A DNA stretch of 6,915 nucleotides from positions 1-6,915 of the forward strand of contig JASLIW010000113.1 in assembly GCA_030152865.1 (NCBI GenBank), read 5' to 3'. Source of the stretch: Bacteroides sp. Lineage in GTDB: Bacteria; Bacteroidota; Bacteroidia; Bacteroidales; Bacteroidaceae. Positions 6,686 to 6,915 of this stretch are shown piece by piece (position 1 is the stretch's first letter; the number at the start of each line of letters is the position of its first letter). The notes under the pieces are model-generated. The model was not told where the DNA came from, did not search any database, and saw nothing but the letters and a program-made list of their open reading frames with translations. The position numbers and the translations under genes were made by a program.

Positions 6686-6915
6686 CTCTTTTTGCGTATA
6701 AATTCAACTATTCGCTTCGCATCTTCCACTGCCAAGCTGTGATACATGGGTAAGCAAATAACAGCATCAGCTAGCTGATGTGCTCTGGGTAGATTGGCCT
6801 TACTTGCTGAGCTCAAACCCCGATAAGTAGAGAACTCACTGATTAAGGGATAGAAGTAGCGTCTAGCAAAAACACCATCATCACGCATCTTAAAGTAGAG
6901 CTCATCACGGCTCAT
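6682..6915 (-). CDS. Nucleotide-sugar aminotransferase (DegT/DnrJ/EryC1/StrS), C-terminal fragment
   Basis: Only the last 77 residues and the stop codon are in the window. The ATG at the very edge is almost certainly internal, since this family usually has 360-400 residues. The visible part reads RDEL, then VFARRYFYPLISEF, YRGLSSAS, LPRAHQLADAVICLPMYHSL and a final helix ending RKKR. This is the usual C-terminus of PLP-dependent enzymes that transaminate a keto group on a dTDP- or UDP-sugar. The RRYFYPLIS form is most like the FdtB/QdtB (3-amino-3,6-dideoxyhexose) and VioA-like (4-amino-4,6-dideoxyglucose) types. The catalytic Lys and Asp lie outside the window, so neither the position aminated nor activity can be judged. 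It is the first gene seen of the operon and its stop overlaps the ATP-grasp start (ATGA). The operon's promoter is not in the window. Confidence 0.87.
   Translation of the reverse strand: MSRDELYFKMRDDGVFARRYFYPLISEFSTYRGLSSASKANLPRAHQLADAVICLPMYHSLAVEDAKRIVEFIRKKR

Overview
The window looks like a piece of a Bacteroidota (probably Bacteroidales) chromosome. The reasons are AT-rich DNA, start codons without Shine-Dalgarno sequences, a lipoprotein-type S8 protease of a kind common in that phylum, and a surface-polysaccharide gene cluster typical of its capsule/O-antigen loci. This assignment is inferred from style; no marker gene is present. Every supported gene is on the minus strand, so transcription runs from high to low coordinates.

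Right part (6915 down to 2335): the tail end of a polysaccharide biosynthesis operon. In transcription order it has (1) the last 77 residues of a DegT/DnrJ-type nucleotide-sugar aminotransferase, (2) an ATP-grasp ligase of 396 aa, (3) a short PLP-fold aminotransferase-like protein of 322 aa, (4) a second, diverged ATP-grasp protein of 411 aa, and (5) a GT2 glycosyltransferase of 311 aa. Genes 1/2 and 2/3 overlap by ATGA, 3/4 are 3 nt apart and 4/5 are 20 nt apart, so this is one transcription unit. It ends at a hairpin with a T-rich tail at about 2307-2266. A plausible reading is that an amino sugar is made by gene 1 (and perhaps gene 3), its amino group or a carboxylate is joined to another small molecule by the ATP-grasp enzymes, and the glycosyltransferase places a sugar in the repeat unit. 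The substrates cannot be read from the sequence.

Middle (2334-1779): about 556 bp of very AT-rich DNA with no convincing gene. It holds the operon terminator, a 26-bp imperfect palindrome just beyond it, and the leader of the next gene.

Left part (1778 to 1): the first 592 codons of a secreted subtilisin-like (S8) serine protease with a lipoprotein signal, an N-terminal prodomain-like region, a full catalytic domain and the start of an FN3-like domain. It is cut by the window edge. It is visibly richer in G+C than the polysaccharide genes and is probably a separate transcription unit.

The most unusual part is the ATP-grasp / PLP-like / ATP-grasp trio. The second ATP-grasp protein appears to have lost one of the usual acidic metal ligands.
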